A stretch of 64,000 nt of DNA from Hydractinia symbiolongicarpus (taxonomy: Eukaryota > Cnidaria > Hydrozoa > Anthoathecata > Hydractiniidae). Where the stretch lies: assembly GCF_029227915.1 (NCBI RefSeq), contig NC_079876.1, positions 12,710,001 to 12,774,000 of the forward strand, given 5' to 3'. This document shows positions 1-11,770 of the stretch, piece after piece (within the stretch, counting starts at the first letter, position 1; every line of letters begins with the position of its first letter). A program made the translations under genes and the position numbers. Under the pieces are notes generated by a model that had not been told where the DNA came from, searched no databases, and was given only the letters and a program-made list of their open reading frames with translations.

Positions 1-11
1 GAAATTTTTAC

Positions 12-3005
12 CTTTTGACATAAAATGGCGTCTTGCAGAGTTTATAAATGATGACTTTCCAACATTAGGAATTCCACAAACAATTACTTTATACTGTCGT
101 TCATGCAATCCTTTCACAGGTGTCTCACACTATAAAGACATTGGATATATATCAAATTTTAGTGGCTGAAATAGCAACAATCCCTTCACACGTGTCTCAC
201 ATTATAACAACAAGATAGAAAATTTGGGGAAGATGTAATCTATTTTATATAAGAAACAAGAATTTTCACTTTAACCAAAGATTATAATTTTACGTGTGGT
301 GTCTGCTCTCATTTTGTACTGATATTTTGACCACTTTTTTTATTATTTTAATGTGCGTTATAAATTAAAAAGTATAGTACAAAGCCATTGCTGGGACTAT
401 TTGCCTTTTCTTAAATTCAGCCTTAAATTAAAGGTGTATTAAAGCAACTGAGATATATATAACAATTACCTGTTCAGATTTGACTCTATTTTGTTCTGTA
501 AAAATCTGCTTTAACACTGGCATAACCTGAAAATAAAATAAATGCAATAACTTTCTAAACAAAGGTAAAACAAGACTATGTCAAAACAAAAACATTTTTA
601 ACTTTCTAAATTATTATTTTAAATTACTATTCTAAATTGGGCACCACCTTTCACATTGATGTCAGGTTTTCAATTTTTATAATATCTAGTCTTAAATAAG
701 GTGCATGAAGTAGAAACAAAGACCTAGCTAACAACAAAGCATCAGCTTAACTTATTCACTACTGCAGCAACTGTGTGCAAGAGCAACATTGTACCTGTTT
801 AATAGCATGATTAAATCGAGCGTTGCAGTTACTAAACAATACTGCATCAGCATCATCATCCTTCAATATTTTATTTGAGATTTCCTAAACAAATTTAAAA
901 AATAAAACAAGTATATTTGTAATTAAGAAGGTACCAGGACACTATAACCCGCAAATTTTAATTATTGATGAAATCTACAGGCTGTGAATATAAATTGCCA
1001 GTATGCTCTTCCTTATTTTTAAGGTAAAGAAATGATGGCGGAATAGCCTCATACAGACACAGTTAGCATATTATTATAAAACTAGTCGTTAGCTCGTGGA
1101 AAAATCCACGGGTTCGCCCGTCGCAGCTAGGCTACCATTTTGCGTGACAGACAGATGGACGAACAGACGTATACGGGCATTATAACAGAGATTTTTAAAT
1201 CAAATTTGTTTCTGTGTCTGTATTTTTGATGAGCTCTGTAAGTTTATTTAGTAGGCCTTTTGAATGTGAAAAAACAACTGATACCTTTTCCACTTGACAT
1301 AATATGCAAAGATGTAAATGACTTTGGTACAGTGAGGCGCACAAACCAATTAATTTAGCTTATGAACTAGTTTTGATAATCCAGTTTTGTTTCAATGTTT
1401 TTCACACATCAGTGCAGTTATTTAATCAAAAACATATCACAGTGATTTCAACAGCTACTTTCCCTTGCACCCTTTCATATTGGATTTATTAATATTTAAA
1501 AATATGCGTACACAAACCTTTGTCTTCTTTTCATCAGCAATATCTATTTTGTTCATTAGTATTATTCTGGGTTTATTTGCATACAAATCCTCAAATTGTG
1601 GATTGGTGCTGGAAAATGGAACCTAAAGAAAACACCAACCTAATTGCAGTTGTCCCTGGAGTTATTCTATTCACTATATAGTCAGAAAATCTTGAACCCT
1701 GTCCCTTGCTCTACAGCCTTTTGGAACTGATTGCAGGTCACAAGCGCAAAATTGTAGATGACACTTTTGTTTGGAAGGTATAAAGGCAGGTTTACACCTG
1801 TTCCATTTTTCCCAATCAAACAGTTTATCTTTGCCAGAGCGAAAAAACTTCTATTCAGGTGTTTTATTTTGCCAATTGGGTAAAAATCCCTGAAAAGCAT
1901 TGCTAAAAGGTGGAATCACTCTTGTCGGACCGAATTTATTTCCCTTAACATTCCCCAACTTCACAAATGTTTACTCTAAAGAACGATTTTAATACTCTTT
2001 TAAACATCTTTTTATATTATTTGTTCATTTATGTGACATTATCACTTACTATTATTATTACAAACAATATCACAAACATTATCACAAAAATTACCACAAA
2101 CAATATTTGTTTGCTTCGCTGGTACAAATTAAACACAGGATATAACAACAACTTATAGTTTCAGGATGAATACCTTTGCATGTTTTAAGACAGAGAGAAA
2201 GGTAAAAAATGACGTTAACGCGATGTCTTTTCCAAGGAAGAATCGTGCTGATCCTTTTGACAAGAGAATACAAAACACTAAAACTGAAAAAATAAACTTA
2301 CTCTAGCATCTCGTATTTCAATAACACAATCACAATTATTAACAATGCCCCTCATTGCTCGCATGCCTAAATAAGAAATAAAGAAAGAAAATAATAGCTT
2401 GCAATTTGCAAACCAACATGTACATCCGAAATTGTTGAATGATCAAGAAACACTTACAGTCAGCCATTAAAGTTTATTTCACGCTCCTTTTTTTTAGCTG
2501 TCATTGCATCATATTTAAAAATAACACGAAAGATATCCTTTTATTGTATTACAAATTAAACTTAAAGTTATAAACGTCTGCTAAATTAGTGTAATATTCA
2601 ACAAACACTGACCAGTTTGATGTTGCAATACAAAACTAAAAATCAAAAGTACAGCTTTTTGCTTACTTGCATTCTACATTACAAAATCATTTATTATCTG
2701 ACTACATCCCGTCTAAAATATAACAACACATTTGCTTGGGAACTTACTTTTGTATTTCAGGATAGTTCAAAATTGAATGGAATTCAGTTTTGTCACACTA
2801 TTTAAATAATGGCTTTCCAAACCAGTTAGTATGAGTCCATAAAAAACCCTGTTATAATAAGGCACAAACGAATTAATTTTTTTGTATCAGTTAGGTAATA
2901 TTTAATAATAGCATTATTACCTTTCGCCATATGGAATGGAAGAACTCTGTGGAAAATATCTGGTAAGAAATAGATTGGAAACTTGAATGAAGGTCTGCTT
3001 GCCAT
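12..3005 (-). CDS. MTG1: MTG1-like mitochondrial ribosome-associated GTPase, 5' six exons (partial)
   Basis: Six minus-strand exons with GT/AG borders, in transcript order: 3005-2921, 2366-2302, 1622-1518, 884-795, 526-470, 129-12. The phases join without a break. The start is the ATG at 3005; the short N-terminus fits a mitochondrial presequence region. The reading gives the HMAKGMRAM motif, then IEIRDAR, then the G4 motif MNKID, and only later the P-loop GIPNVGKSSFINSARR in the exon at 129-12. G4 before G1 is the circularly permuted order of the YlqF/MTG1 GTPase family. In known members the protein acts at the mitochondrial inner membrane in assembly of the large ribosomal subunit. The G2/G3 and C-terminal exons lie left of the window. 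A Helitron-type insert sits in the intron between the exons at 884-795 and 1622-1518. Confidence 0.92.
1082..1191 (-). mobile_element. Short non-autonomous Helitron-type element in MTG1 intron
   Basis: Read on the minus strand it begins TCTCTGTTATAATGCCCG, contains GTCTGTCTGT-like DNA, and ends with a hairpin (CCGTGGATTTTTCCACGA) then CTAACGACTAG. The base before is A and the base after is T, as expected of Helitron insertion between A and T. The 5' TC, the 3' hairpin and the terminal CTAG match Helitron ends. It resembles the copies at 30151-30491 and 63375-63721. Length about 110 bp, no coding capacity. Confidence 0.7.
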
Positions 3006-4876
3006 TATGCGTGTTAAATTTAATTTTCTCTCTATAATATTGTTATATATTTAAAACCAGTACTCAAACTTAACTAGATTTTAAAGACAATTTTGATTTT
3101 AAATAAGTCAAAGTATATTAATAATTTTATTTTGACACAAAGCAAGTCTAAAATATGGCTACAATAAACCATTTAGTGGAAGGAAAATAAAATTAAAAAT
3201 GTATCTCATCCCTTAATTTCTCATTATTTATACTGGAAAAAAAATAAAGTGTGAGGAAGTAAATGGCATAAAAATACACAACAAGGTATATGCATAATTA
3301 TAAGTGAAGAAGGTTTTTGTGTCATGCATTGGTTTTCAGGATTAAAATACGTTGTTTTTTGTTTAGTAAAAATGAATGTTACAAAACTATGGAAATGTCA
3401 CAGCGGGTGGCTTAGTTTATTTGTTCAGCAATTATTTGCCACAGTAAATCTTTTCAAAAACAAAAATTTGCATTTGCGTTTGTAAAAATTTGTTGTCAAA
3501 ATGTTTTTGATGTCTATTATTCTCTAAATAAATAAGTAAATACTGAATTAAGAAAAAAGTATTTATTTATTTTTTGGGCACACATCACAGACAATTATAA
3601 AGGACAAATTAGCAATAAATAACAACAAACAATAAATTTTTTGCCTTTCTTTAAAAATACAAAAATTTAGAAAAAATGTAAAAAAGAAAATTTTGGAAAG
3701 ATATATATACAATACAAAAATAATCACATCTTTTACATTTCATCTGATCAGTTTATATGTAAACATTGACATATTGTCAAAACACCATGGCGGAGGTGAC
3801 ATATTTATACTTTAATAATTGTTAACACAAAGATCTTAATATTATTTACAAAAGATAACTAAGAACTCTTCCTTCAAATACAAACACAACAAAAAAAGTA
3901 ATCTTTGCAGGCATACCATAAATTGTTGTGATTCAACATAAATAATATAAAAACAGCATACAAAATAACCAAATGTCATATTTTTTTGAGGAGATTTGAG
4001 AAGAAAACCTAAATTTAAAAAATAATTGAGGACATTTGAGATGTGAGGAGTTATGAGGAGGCGTGGTAACCCTGTATAAACACTCATAAAAAATAAATTA
4101 ATCAGGAAAATTAAAAATAAAATAAAGACATATGTTAAGATTTATATACCCTGCCTTATACATAAAAATATATTTTTTCAGATGTAACATATGATTAAGA
4201 GCTGGAAAAGATGTGTATGATTTGTTTTGTTTTTAATCTTGATAACAAGCTTTGATAAACCTACTAATTAATGTATGCCACTGTGTGTTAAAATAAATAA
4301 AGCACTGCTTTAGGGGTTTATCAAGGTATATGATGATGTAAATATGTTTTAACCTATCCAGTTTATTATTCTCAGTAATGTTTCGAATAAACGCCCCCTT
4401 CTATGAAACACCCCCATCGAATAGACGCCCCTCCTTTTCAGTCATTTTTTAAATAAACGCCCCCATCGAATAGACGCCCCTCCCTCATAGGCAATAGTGA
4501 AAGTATACTTACTTAATCACTTTTTTCCTAAATCTTAGGTTTAAGGTTGGAAGCATTATGGTATTACTTATTTACCCTGATTATCATTTATACAAGCAAT
4601 TCTTTCTGAGTATCTAAATTCTGCATAAGTATTTAAACTGTAAAGACTTATATCTGGGAAAACAACAACAAAAATTTAAAATAATAAAAAGATTTATAGA
4701 CAACTTTTTAAGCTCCTTTATATGAAATCAACAAGCCGTTTGTTTTATGATGATTGAGCATTATGATGATTAGTCAATATTTCATTCATTTATGTATTAT
4801 TTACAAAATTGTTTGAATAAAACATTACATATTTATTTTAATAGTTTAAAGTTAATTGAAAAATATATAAATTATG
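3006..4876. other. Intergenic stretch without a recognised gene
   Basis: AT-rich sequence between MTG1 and the STRA6-like gene. I see no convincing reading frame or splice pattern. The only distinct element is the GC-rich repeat at 4381-4490. Confidence 0.6.
4381..4490. repeat. GC-rich duplicated motif
   Basis: Two tandem versions of a motif of the form AATAAACGCCCCC followed by ATCGAATAGACGCCCCTCC, within very AT-rich DNA. A loosely similar C-rich segment with AAATAAGCCCCG lies at 17526-17610. Probably a fragment of a dispersed element. Confidence 0.5.
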
Positions 4877-6661
4877 TCAACACACTATCGTTGGTAACCT
4901 TGGTTTCACTATCTTGAATCTTTCCTTAACCAAACTTGGATTGTTTATCAAGGTGTATGCTAAAAACCATCGATTAAAAGCAACTGAGTTAACAATGTGT
5001 TGTCTGCGAACAATACATCTTGAATCAGTGAACAAACAATAACCGTCTTCTAAAATAGTTGAATCGCTCTTGCAAGATTCATTTAATAAAATTTGACAAA
5101 AATATCTCATAATTGGGTTTTTATATGAAGCTTGAACATGCAAGAAACCAATGTATGCTAAAAAACCACTATCAAATTTTTGGAAAAACTTGGAAATCAT
5201 TGCGGTATGGTCAATTCGTCCAAGAAACAAAATGCTGACCAAAAATGCTTTGAAAGATCTGGATAAGCATGATACAGCACCAATAACGATATTGAAGAAA
5301 AAGAAAAAGTACATGGCAATATGGTAAATTTTCAAATTTCTTACATAGATCGCAATTGTTGATAAGGGCTTCACAGTGAAAACTTTGTATGCCAGCAGTA
5401 ATTGCAGGAGATAAATTATCAAAGGCATAAGCAAGTATGATGCAAGGTACCTTATAAGATTTTCCGCAACTTCTTGAACAGATGGAAAATCAACTGCCAA
5501 AACAATAAATCCATATATCAGGAAGAACAAAATGAAAAATACAATGAAAAAAACAATCATCCCCCAGGTCATGTATGCAACCAAATAACCAGGAAAGAAT
5601 AAATTGTAATAAACCATTAATCGATAGTTAACAAGTTTGGAAATATCAGTTTTTTTGCCAGCATACAGAGTTAACACATTTGCACGGTGTGAATAGATAA
5701 AGTGAAGCAGTAGCAGACCATACACTATTCCAGTTACAGCAAAGGAAACATAAAATGAAATGTAAAAACCTTCCATTGTTTTCTTAAGTGTTGGGTATAT
5801 GTTTTCGGTTGAATTGATATTAGACTCCAGTGAAGTAAGAAGAATCCCATTTGCTTTACTGAAACCATATATGGATAAAACAGCCAGATAATAATACACA
5901 ATCACGATAACCACGATAGATGATAAAAACACAGTAGAAAACTTAAACCAAGGCTTGCTGTATCTGCTGTACAATCTTTTGAGGAAGTTGCTGCTATAAA
6001 AATCTACAACGTCTCTTGAAAGGACATTAAGCGCTTTCTTCACATAAGTAATTTGATAGTCGTTCACTAGTTTATGCTCCAGTAACGGTCTGCAGTACAC
6101 TCCTTGCTTCAAATTTATGTAACAATTTTTAACAAATATTCCAAAAAGAGCCAACATGCTTAAAATGCTGGGTAAGTTTTCCATAACATTTACCAAAACA
6201 AGTTCCGTAACATTAAAGGAGCAGGAGTAATAACAAGACTGTAACAACACAAAAATTAATTTCCACAATGTAAACAATGCACCAAAAACATACGCCATGA
6301 CAACATATGAAGAATTAATACAAGCAAATAACGGAAAGTTTATCAGTCCAATCTCTATAATATAAATAGTACCACAAAAAGCCTGCCCAATAACCCCAGG
6401 CAGAAACACAAGAACAGTGGAACTGTTCATTAAAAGATGCACAATATCTCCAATCATTGATGCAAAAGCAAGTATTACCATGAAGCGATTCTTATCATTG
6501 TCCAGTAGAAACAGAAATGGAGCAATAACTTTAACTTGTCTAGTTTTATAATATTCGTAAGCATAAAGTACAAAAATTATCAGCAATGAAGGTATAATAG
6601 TATAATGCTGCAGCATAGCTATACTTAACACTGGTTGACATGTTGCATTTGTTGAGCTCAT
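4877..6661 (-). CDS. STRA6-like retinol uptake receptor, single exon
   Basis: One uninterrupted 594-codon frame, close to the size of vertebrate STRA6 (about 670 residues). STRA6 moves retinol across the plasma membrane from retinol-binding protein. The translation has many hydrophobic segments from residue 15 or so onward, consistent with a polytopic membrane protein. The C-terminal third carries family features: LGRIDHTAMISKFFQKFDSG, then GFLHVQASYKNPIMRYFC, then RWFLAYTLINNPSLV, which line up with the conserved STRA6 tail including its AYTLLHNP motif. The N-terminus has a potential glycosylation site (NAT) before the first membrane segment. The start is the first ATG; a short non-coding leader follows upstream. 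The absence of introns contrasts with the exon-rich neighbours. Substrate specificity in this organism is not known; RBP itself is a vertebrate protein. Confidence 0.85.
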   Translation of the reverse strand: MSSTNATCQPVLSIAMLQHYTIIPSLLIIFVLYAYEYYKTRQVKVIAPFLFLLDNDKNRFMVILAFASMIGDIVHLLMNSSTVLVFLPGVIGQAFCGTIYIIEIGLINFPLFACINSSYVVMAYVFGALFTLWKLIFVLLQSCYYSCSFNVTELVLVNVMENLPSILSMLALFGIFVKNCYINLKQGVYCRPLLEHKLVNDYQITYVKKALNVLSRDVVDFYSSNFLKRLYSRYSKPWFKFSTVFLSSIVVIVIVYYYLAVLSIYGFSKANGILLTSLESNINSTENIYPTLKKTMEGFYISFYVSFAVTGIVYGLLLLHFIYSHRANVLTLYAGKKTDISKLVNYRLMVYYNLFFPGYLVAYMTWGMIVFFIVFFILFFLIYGFIVLAVDFPSVQEVAENLIRYLASYLLMPLIIYLLQLLLAYKVFTVKPLSTIAIYVRNLKIYHIAMYFFFFFNIVIGAVSCLSRSFKAFLVSILFLGRIDHTAMISKFFQKFDSGFLAYIGFLHVQASYKNPIMRYFCQILLNESCKSDSTILEDGYCLFTDSRCIVRRQHIVNSVAFNRWFLAYTLINNPSLVKERFKIVKPRLPTIVC

Positions 6662-8280
6662 CTTGTTTAGTTGCTTTTCTAAATAAAAGAAAAAATAAAC
6701 TTTTAATAAAAGCTATTTCACTTTCCTGATTTCTTTTTAAATTTATGGAACGGATTAGCTAAAAATATACAATTTCACATTTAATAGGCACTTTAGTCAG
6801 GTGACTAGAATGTCTCAAATTTGATAGCAGGATTTAGGCTGCTCTTATAATTTATATAAAATTGATAAATTCTCATATAAAACAAAAAGAAATATATCTT
6901 CATTTGGGCAGATATCAATGCTGAAATTTTAATAATCTGGATGATAATATATAATACTAGTCGATAAAGAAAATCCACTCAGACAGGATAACAAGTGTCA
7001 TGTGAATTTTAATGACGTCACCATCTACAAAAGAAATTAATTTAGAAACTTGTTTTCACGTTGCCTCCATTGTGTGGAGCTTAAAGAGATAAAAAGGTTT
7101 AAACATTTTGCTGAGGTCAGCAACGTCCCCACAGAGTACAATTTTTTTTTATAAATTTGTATATCAGTTATCATATAGATCTTGAAACGCTGATAAAAAA
7201 TGTATAGGATGTGCTTTTGACAAAGGGTTGCAGAGAAAAATATAGATTTTTCCACAGGCCTTATCACAAGGCAAACGGAAAGACAATGGGAAAGATCTGT
7301 CATATAAATTTTATTGACATCAGCAAATATTTTAGTATATTGCACATTGCCCTTTACCAAAAAAAATAAATCTAAAAATGTCAAAAAGTAGGTGTGCAAG
7401 AAGTAATTCCTAAGTTAACACAGATGTTAAAAAAATCTTATTACAAAATGTAAAGAAAAACAGCTTGAAATTCTAGTTCATCACAAAGCAACAGTAACCA
7501 AGTTACAATAACTGACAGTCACAACATCTTATGTGATTATGTTAAAAACCTTCAATATTTTAATCTGAAGTGACAAAAAGAAAGGCCTGCAAGAGTAAGC
7601 ACATATCTATGAAAATAAGTTTTTACACATTTTAAACAAAATGCTTATACAACAATATCAAAAAGCCATAGTTTGGAAAACATCAAATTTAAATCTCAAA
7701 AAATCATTTATTCAGTTGCATACAATCTTCTCCCGTAAAAATATACACAAAATGAAAAAATTAACTGGTTAATTTTTGTCTGATGATCCGTACTGCCCTT
7801 TACTAAACATTTTAAACTGAAATGTCAAAGAGGCAGGGAGCAAGGAGTAAATTTGGAATAGACAAATATCATTGTTTGTTTTTAAAGAAACAAAAAAAAA
7901 TCAGTTCATTCAGCATGTTGTATATTGCCATTACCCATAGAAGGTTATGAAACACATCAAATTATAGAAAAATCAGTCATTTCAGTGCATACAGTCCTTG
8001 GCCAACAAAAACAGTTTCAGTGAGAAAATTTAGTAATTTTATTATCATCACGAAACAATTATTATATTATATATATACTACAAAATTTTGTAAAATTATC
8101 AACAAAAACATGAAACCATGAAATTTTCTTCCAGTGAAAATGACAGCACATACTTTTTCCCAAAAGTTTAAAATTCAAAATATAAACAGACATTAGCTTC
8201 ACAACAGCTTACAATGAAGTGTAATTCTACAAAAATTTGTTCTCCCAGTATGTTGCATGTGAATGCTTGTACACTTAGGA
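6662..8280. repeat. Degenerate tandem repeat region, no gene
   Basis: The phrase ATGTCAAA...AGG followed by GCAAG.AGTAA recurs near 7378, 7571 and 7821. A longer segment (ACATCAAATT...TTCAG.GCATACA) near 7683 recurs near 7953, about 270 bp away. The copies are much diverged with uneven spacing (about 190 to 270 bp). A short ACTAGTCG fragment at 6957 may be the end of another Helitron-type copy. No credible coding sequence. Confidence 0.45.
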
Positions 8281-8369
8281 CCATTTGATTTTCAAATTAA
8301 ATTGAAAATCAAAATTATTCACAAATTTTGAATATTGATTTTCAATTTATATAGTTGAAAATCAAATGG
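8281..8369. repeat. Short inverted-repeat hairpin element
   Basis: Begins CCATTTGATTTTCAA and ends with its exact reverse complement TTGAAAATCAAATGG. Internal copies of TTGAAAATCAA and TTGATTTTCAA add further pairing. Length 89 bp; probably a tiny MITE or cruciform-forming repeat. Confidence 0.6.
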
Positions 8370-11300
8370 GTCTAATGGTACACGCATTCATGCGGTCTAT
8401 TTCCATAAAAGTTTACACAAAATTTCAAAAAAACAGCACTTTGCAATACAAAAATATAAACTGACAACCATCCTCTCATAATTTTTTTTAAGCTAAAGTC
8501 ATAAACCCACATAAATTTCCAATCTAATGTCAATAACCCCTGTAAAAATAACTTGGCATTTTGCACGTAGGCTGACAAAAGTTTATCAGGATGAGGAAAC
8601 AAAACAATAAAAAATAACTTAACACACAAAGTTTAAATTCAATAAAATTTGTTCCACTTGTCATATTGTGGTCCTCTTGTAAATTGGTATAAACAATGAG
8701 TAACACTCCTAAAAGTTCAAGAAAGATTTTTTAGCTAGCTAGCGTGTTACATCCTAATTTGTGTTCAAAAAAGAAGAGAAGTTTCACTACAAGGTACCTA
8801 TAAATACCTAAAAAAAAGAGGGAGCCTTGAAGCTAACATTAGCTAGCTAACAAAACATTAACTAAGACACTCAGTTATATATACTGGGCTGGGAAGACTT
8901 AGCTACGTCTATAGCTAGCCATATGTGCTTAGTAAAACACATATAAAGGAAAACAATAAAAATTATGACATTTGCAGTTAGTTTAACAAACCAAAACTTT
9001 CTATTTCGCTGGAATATTTGTTTGGTAGCCAGCTAGCAGCTTTATGCAGCATTTTGAATTTAAGACGAATACATTAGTTACGCACCAGTGGATACATAAT
9101 TATGCAAAAAAATGTAAACAAATGCTAGCTTTTTTATAAAAAACGCGGTAAAATATAAAACTCCAATGCGATTGGATTTGAGAATGTGATTTTCCTTGAC
9201 AATTTTTAGTGTGCTACACGGAAAGTCTAAAAATATCAAAATTCTTACTTTTCTCAATTTCAATTCACTTGAAACTCCAGCATTCATTTTGTACTTTTAA
9301 CTTTACTACTTCTAGCTCCACTCTTTACTTCCGAAGTAACTTTTTGTGGCTTTCAACTTAACTTTTCTTCATTTGGACTTTTCTTTCGTTTTTATATATT
9401 CGTTTTTGAAACACTTTACTTTTTCCATTTTCCTTTTTGTTGTTTTGTGTTGATGGTAACCCTCTTCCAAATTATATGTTTTTTTAATTCACTCTACTTC
9501 TCCACTTTGACTTTTCTTGCTTTTAATATCTGCACTTTTTTATGACTCAGGGATCGTCAAAAATGAGACATTTTTTATCCGCTTCTTTAGTTTGCCTTTT
9601 GTCAAGAACTTTGTCGAGAAAATTTTATGTTTGTTTGTTTTTACGCCAAGGGAACTGTCTATTTGAATGCCGTCCCATTCAAAAATGTGCATTTGAGCAA
9701 ACCATATTGCTTATTTTTATCACGTGGTTTCTAACCATTGCGAGACAAATGCAAACAAAACAAAAAAACTTGAAAAACTCACGCATTCAGGTGGTACAAA
9801 ATATTGCGTTTGCAAAAGTGACAGACACACACACTGAACTGGCGTATTATTATAGAGATGGGTCTGCCATAGCAGAAAAAATTATTTTCAAACTTTAATT
9901 TGTAAGAATTGTGTAAGGAAAGGTAACAAACCAGTACTAATGTGTTAGAAGGAACAATTTGAATAATTGCTTCCAGAGAAAAAAGTAGAGGAAGGAGACC
10001 TCATTCTCAAGACATTTGAAAAACATTTCAAACAACCACGCTCGGAATATGTCAACACTTTACACAGAAATATAAAAGTAAAAAACTGGCGAAGCAAAAA
10101 AAATTGATTTAAATTAGCCGAATCAGGGAGGATCCAAAGATGTGCTGCGTCATATGTAAATATTGCCAAAAATAACTATTGTGATAAACTGACATGTATA
10201 AAATTTGGTCACCCAGAACCAGATTCCACTTCAAACTCTCAACTAAGACAGGTTAAAGGACAAATTGCCACCCGGGACAGCTTAAAAACACAAACTGTCA
10301 ACAAGAACAGCTTAAAAAAAAAACTTTCAAAAAAGACAGCTTACAAACACAAAATATTCCTAAATAAACAAGGAAAATGGTTATCATTTGAAAAATATAA
10401 AGAAATCGAACCTAGCGGCAAAAACGTGGTAAAAAAAAGACACCTGTAAATGCCTGAATAACTTGCCAAGCGACTACAAATAAAACTTTTGTAACGTATA
10501 TGGTCAAAAGTCATTTATAGATGTAAACTAGAATGTGTATCTATATTTTTCTGTATTTATACTAAGAAATGTTAGGATTTAAAGAACTAAATATCAATAT
10601 AAAATATATACTAGAATGTCATTGTCATAACTCTCCAGTAAGAAATAACATATACAACCTGCAAAACAGCAGCAATGGAAACTATCATGAAATATAGACA
10701 ACCTGCCAATCGACAACAAATAAAATAACCCTTTTGACAAATTCACGGAATCAGACAGAAGACCTGAATTATCATAAAGAATTGGTGGGTCGGGAAAACC
10801 TGATACCTTGCAACAACCTGCAAAGAAAAAGGATAAGTGTAAACATACATGTTTCGTCATTTTCTAATGACATCATCAAGTGTAAACGTACAAAATTTTT
10901 TTTTTTGAAAAAAGAGCCTTTTGCACAAAAATTTCAGATGTATCAAAACAAACATGACAGTGGAGTAGTGATGCAGGGTCGGAGCAACCTAAATCATGTC
11001 TGTATGCAATTAACTAGAGTTATTAAACTTAACTATTGTTATAAATATCTGAGAAGTTTTAAATGTTAGAATAAAAGTGTAAGCTGGTGGGAAAAAAGAG
11101 TTTTGCCTGGTATAGGGGCCTTGTGGTACATGCTATGAACCTTCTTACTCTTGTTTAAATAGCGATTGTTTCTTTTCTTACCTACAATCATGGTCAAATA
11201 GTATTTATATTGCTGTGATTGTTCGCAAACACCCAAATTTCTAATATAAAGTTGAACCGGCATCCGTAAATTGAGTTAGAACATAACTCTTCATAACCTA

Positions 11301-11447
11301 AATTTAATTTTTGCGGAGCAAAGCGGAGCCCATTTCCTCCTTATATAAGGCAAATATATGTGAAACAAAAGCACGGTGGATAGTAATTAGGATTTCTATA
11401 CAATTTCCGCGCCTCGTTCCCCTATACATCAAAAATATCAAAAATTA
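8370..11447. other. Gene-poor AT-rich stretch
   Basis: No recognised gene. It holds a pyrimidine-rich stretch (about 9290-9540), the short tandem repeat at 10230-10345, and a diverged repeated phrase (TGCCAA.CGAC.ACAAATAAAA) at about 10465 and 10705. Reading frames of around 110 codons at 9542-9898 and 10734-11069 show no domain and look fortuitous. Confidence 0.5.
10230..10345. repeat. About 29-bp tandem repeat, four diverged copies
   Basis: Units of the form ACAGCTTAAAAACACAAACT followed by a TCAACAAG-like spacer repeat about four times, with A-run length changes between units. Confidence 0.55.
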
Positions 11448-11770
11448 GGTAAGTCGTCCACGTATTACTTCCTGAATATGAAGGAGATATAGTATTCAAC
11501 ATGCGTTAGACCTATATACGTTCCCAAGCCTTGTGGAGATAATGTGCTATTCTCCATAAAGCACATTGTAGTGAGGCTCATCAATGTCTGTTGTCGAGTG
11601 TAGCAAGCCCTTTCTTTCCTTGTAGTACAATGTAGTAAAGCGTAATTTTCGTAGCGATGTGTAGCAGTACGTTATTTTCTATAGCAAGCCGTAGTAGAAC
11701 GTATTTCTTTGTAGTAGAGTGTAGTAGAGCGTATTTCTCTGCAGTAGAGCGTATTTCTCTGTAGTAGAGC
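11448..11770 (+). repeat. Left terminal inverted repeat of copy I
   Basis: Matches the reverse complement of about 14890-15212 with scattered substitutions and small indels (for example ATAATGTGC against ATAATGATGTGC). The first 170 bp are unique sequence; the inner part merges into decamers. Confidence 0.8.

Noticed and set aside
7037-7399. 120-codon minus-strand frame
   Set aside because: No domain, low-complexity context, overlaps the diverged repeat region; likely chance.
9542-9898. 118-codon plus-strand frame
   Set aside because: No recognisable motif or splice context; composition like the surrounding AT-rich DNA.
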